From positions 62,001-126,000 of the forward strand of contig CAVUYM010000031.1 of NCBI GenBank assembly GCA_963745675.1: 64,000 nucleotides of DNA, given 5' to 3'. The notes below the pieces were generated by a model. It was not told where the DNA came from. It was given only the letters and a program-made list of their open reading frames with translations, and ran no database searches. Source of the DNA: JAUIIK01 sp963745675. Lineage in GTDB: Bacteria; Chloroflexota; Chloroflexia; Thermomicrobiales; CFX8. Position numbers and translations under genes: made by a program. Shown piece after piece: positions 63,015 through 64,000 of the stretch (position 1 is the stretch's first letter; the number at the start of each line of letters is the position of its first letter).

Positions 63015-64000
63015 CTAGTGCTCTTCGATTGATACGTACTTGGCAAAGATTACCGGCAGTATAGGCTGCAGGAAGACATTCTTCACGTACGGCTTGACCA
63101 GGAAGAATGACAGTTGATGCCAGAGCGGGATGATCGGTGCCTGCTCAACCAGCATCGCTTCCGCTTCCTCGTACTGCTGGCGACGCGCGTCGGGGTCCGT
63201 GTTGGTGGCAGCTTCAGCGACGAGATCGTTGAACGGCGGGTATTCCCAGTGGTTGCGGTAGTGATCGGACGCCGTCGTGAAGTTCTGATTGTGCCAGTTG
63301 AACGGATCTCCAAAGTCCGAGCCCCAGTTGCCGATATAGACGTTGAAGGGCGAAGTTTCGCGAGACGCCCGCCAGTCCGAATATGTATTCTGCTCGATCG
63401 GCTCCAGGGTCACCTTTATGCCCAGATTCTGGGTCCAGGCATTCTGGAGATATTCAGCGTCCAGCTTGTAGGTGGACGTCGAGATGTACACCAGAGAGAT
63501 GTCTATTTTGCTGGGATCGTCAAAGCCAGCCTCGACGAGCAATGCCTTCGCCTTGTCAACATCCTCGCCAAGGGCTGCGTCCGGGTTGTAGCCGGGGATA
63601 TCAGGAGGCAGGACGGTCGGGCCCGGTATCGAATCGCCGAGACGAATCTGTTCTGTCAACGTCTGCCGGTCGATCGCCATCGAAAGTGCCTGACGTACTC
63701 GGTAGTCATCCGTCGGCGCATTGGTGGTATCGCAGACGACGAAGCGCGTTGAAGAGCGTTCGAGCGGGATGATCTCCTTGCTGAGCGTCCCATCATCGCG
63801 CACCCGCTGAAGATCGGACCCGGGAACCTCGGCATGGTCTAGCTCATCGTTCTCGTAGGCAACGATTCCTTGAGCCTGCTCATCGTCGAATATGGAGTAT
63901 TCAATGCGCGTGACGGTGGGCTGGTCGCCCCAGTAGTTGGGGTTAGCTTCCAGAATGATGTTCTGGTTGTGGTTCCATTCGGACAGCACATATGGGCCGG
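63015..64000 (-). CDS. Solute-binding protein family 5 (partial, runs off the window)
   Basis: The C-terminal 328 or so residues of an Opp/Dpp-type extracellular solute-binding protein: WNHNQNIILEANPNYWGDQP, RQALSMAIDRQTL, and the late SBP_bac_5 segments EYLQNAWTQNLGIKVTLEPI and IIPLWHQLSFFLV. The frame is open to base 64000 (PYVLSEWNHN), so the N-terminus and signal peptide lie beyond. It is the first visible gene of the ABC operon. Ligand unknown; peptides, or for related genes nickel or sugars. Confidence 0.92.
   Translation of the reverse strand, partial: GPYVLSEWNHNQNIILEANPNYWGDQPTVTRIEYSIFDDEQAQGIVAYENDELDHAEVPGSDLQRVRDDGTLSKEIIPLERSSTRFVVCDTTNAPTDDYRVRQALSMAIDRQTLTEQIRLGDSIPGPTVLPPDIPGYNPDAALGEDVDKAKALLVEAGFDDPSKIDISLVYISTSTYKLDAEYLQNAWTQNLGIKVTLEPIEQNTYSDWRASRETSPFNVYIGNWGSDFGDPFNWHNQNFTTASDHYRNHWEYPPFNDLVAEAATNTDPDARRQQYEEAEAMLVEQAPIIPLWHQLSFFLVKPYVKNVFLQPILPVIFAKYVSIEEH

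Noticed and set aside
1..64000. CRISPR array, tRNA or rRNA genes
   Set aside because: I looked for regularly spaced repeats and for tRNA T-arm (GGTTCGANNCC) contexts; none gives a credible array or cloverleaf.

Overview
This 64 kb window reads as a bacterial chromosome segment of moderate-to-high GC, with Shine-Dalgarno starts, frequent GTG/TTG start codons, and no tRNA, rRNA, CRISPR or prophage that I can see. Gene content (membrane-tethered sigma-like proteins, agmatinase-type ureohydrolases, DUF4438, DUF1786, RraA- and SelA-like enzymes, many Pro/Thr-stalked exported proteins, palindromic CCCTCTCCC-type repeats) suggests Chloroflexota, perhaps Thermomicrobia. That placement is inference from gene families, not from a marker gene.

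Layout. 0-5.5 kb: two tandem paralogues, each an ECF-sigma-like cytoplasmic part, one transmembrane helix and an exported beta-propeller; both are frameshifted. 5.5-10.8 kb: a broken amidase, MaoC hydratase, Uma2 protein, a VapBC-type toxin-antitoxin pair and an acyl-CoA dehydrogenase. 10.9-17.5 kb: prs, rnc, rhomboid, a YcaQ-like protein, a YugP-like protease and a broken polyprenyl synthase. 17.5-21.1 kb: MFS exporter, broken DUF1786 protein, metallophosphoesterase. 21.3-23.3 kb: a DsbA-like thiol oxidase whose first active-site Cys codon is an in-frame TGA, followed by a VKOR partner and a DtxR/MntR regulator. 23.5-29.4 kb: recJ, P1 peptidase, WYL regulator, amidase. 29.4-34.3 kb: ppk1 divergent from a CHAD-CHAD-phosphoesterase-CYTH operon, a polyphosphate module. 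34.3-39.4 kb: barstar-like protein, RraA, SelA-like enzyme, macro domain, MFS, SixA. 39.6-51.1 kb: a secreted/cell-surface block with a GT87-type membrane glycosyltransferase, three paralogues of an exported family, a lipoprotein Lon-type (S16) protease, a propeller protein, a 59-aa lipoprotein and a GH15 glucoamylase. 51-60.6 kb: amidohydrolase, DinB-like, proline racemase family, DUF3105, a Pro/Thr-rich lipoprotein, two ureohydrolases, an SRPBCC gene carrying a repeat insertion, DUF4438. 61-64 kb: an Opp/Dpp-type peptide ABC transporter running off the edge.

The strongest candidates for something undescribed are the Sec-DsbA/VKOR pair (the TGA falls exactly at the CXXC nucleophile, the frame continues, and a SECIS-like hairpin lies at the right distance) and the tandem membrane-anchored sigma-propeller proteins. 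About eleven genes carry frame breaks. Two are exact 7-bp and 10-bp tandem duplications; most of the rest lie at or near short homopolymers. The window is therefore either from an error-containing assembly or from a genome undergoing decay, and this should be settled before the broken genes are interpreted biologically.
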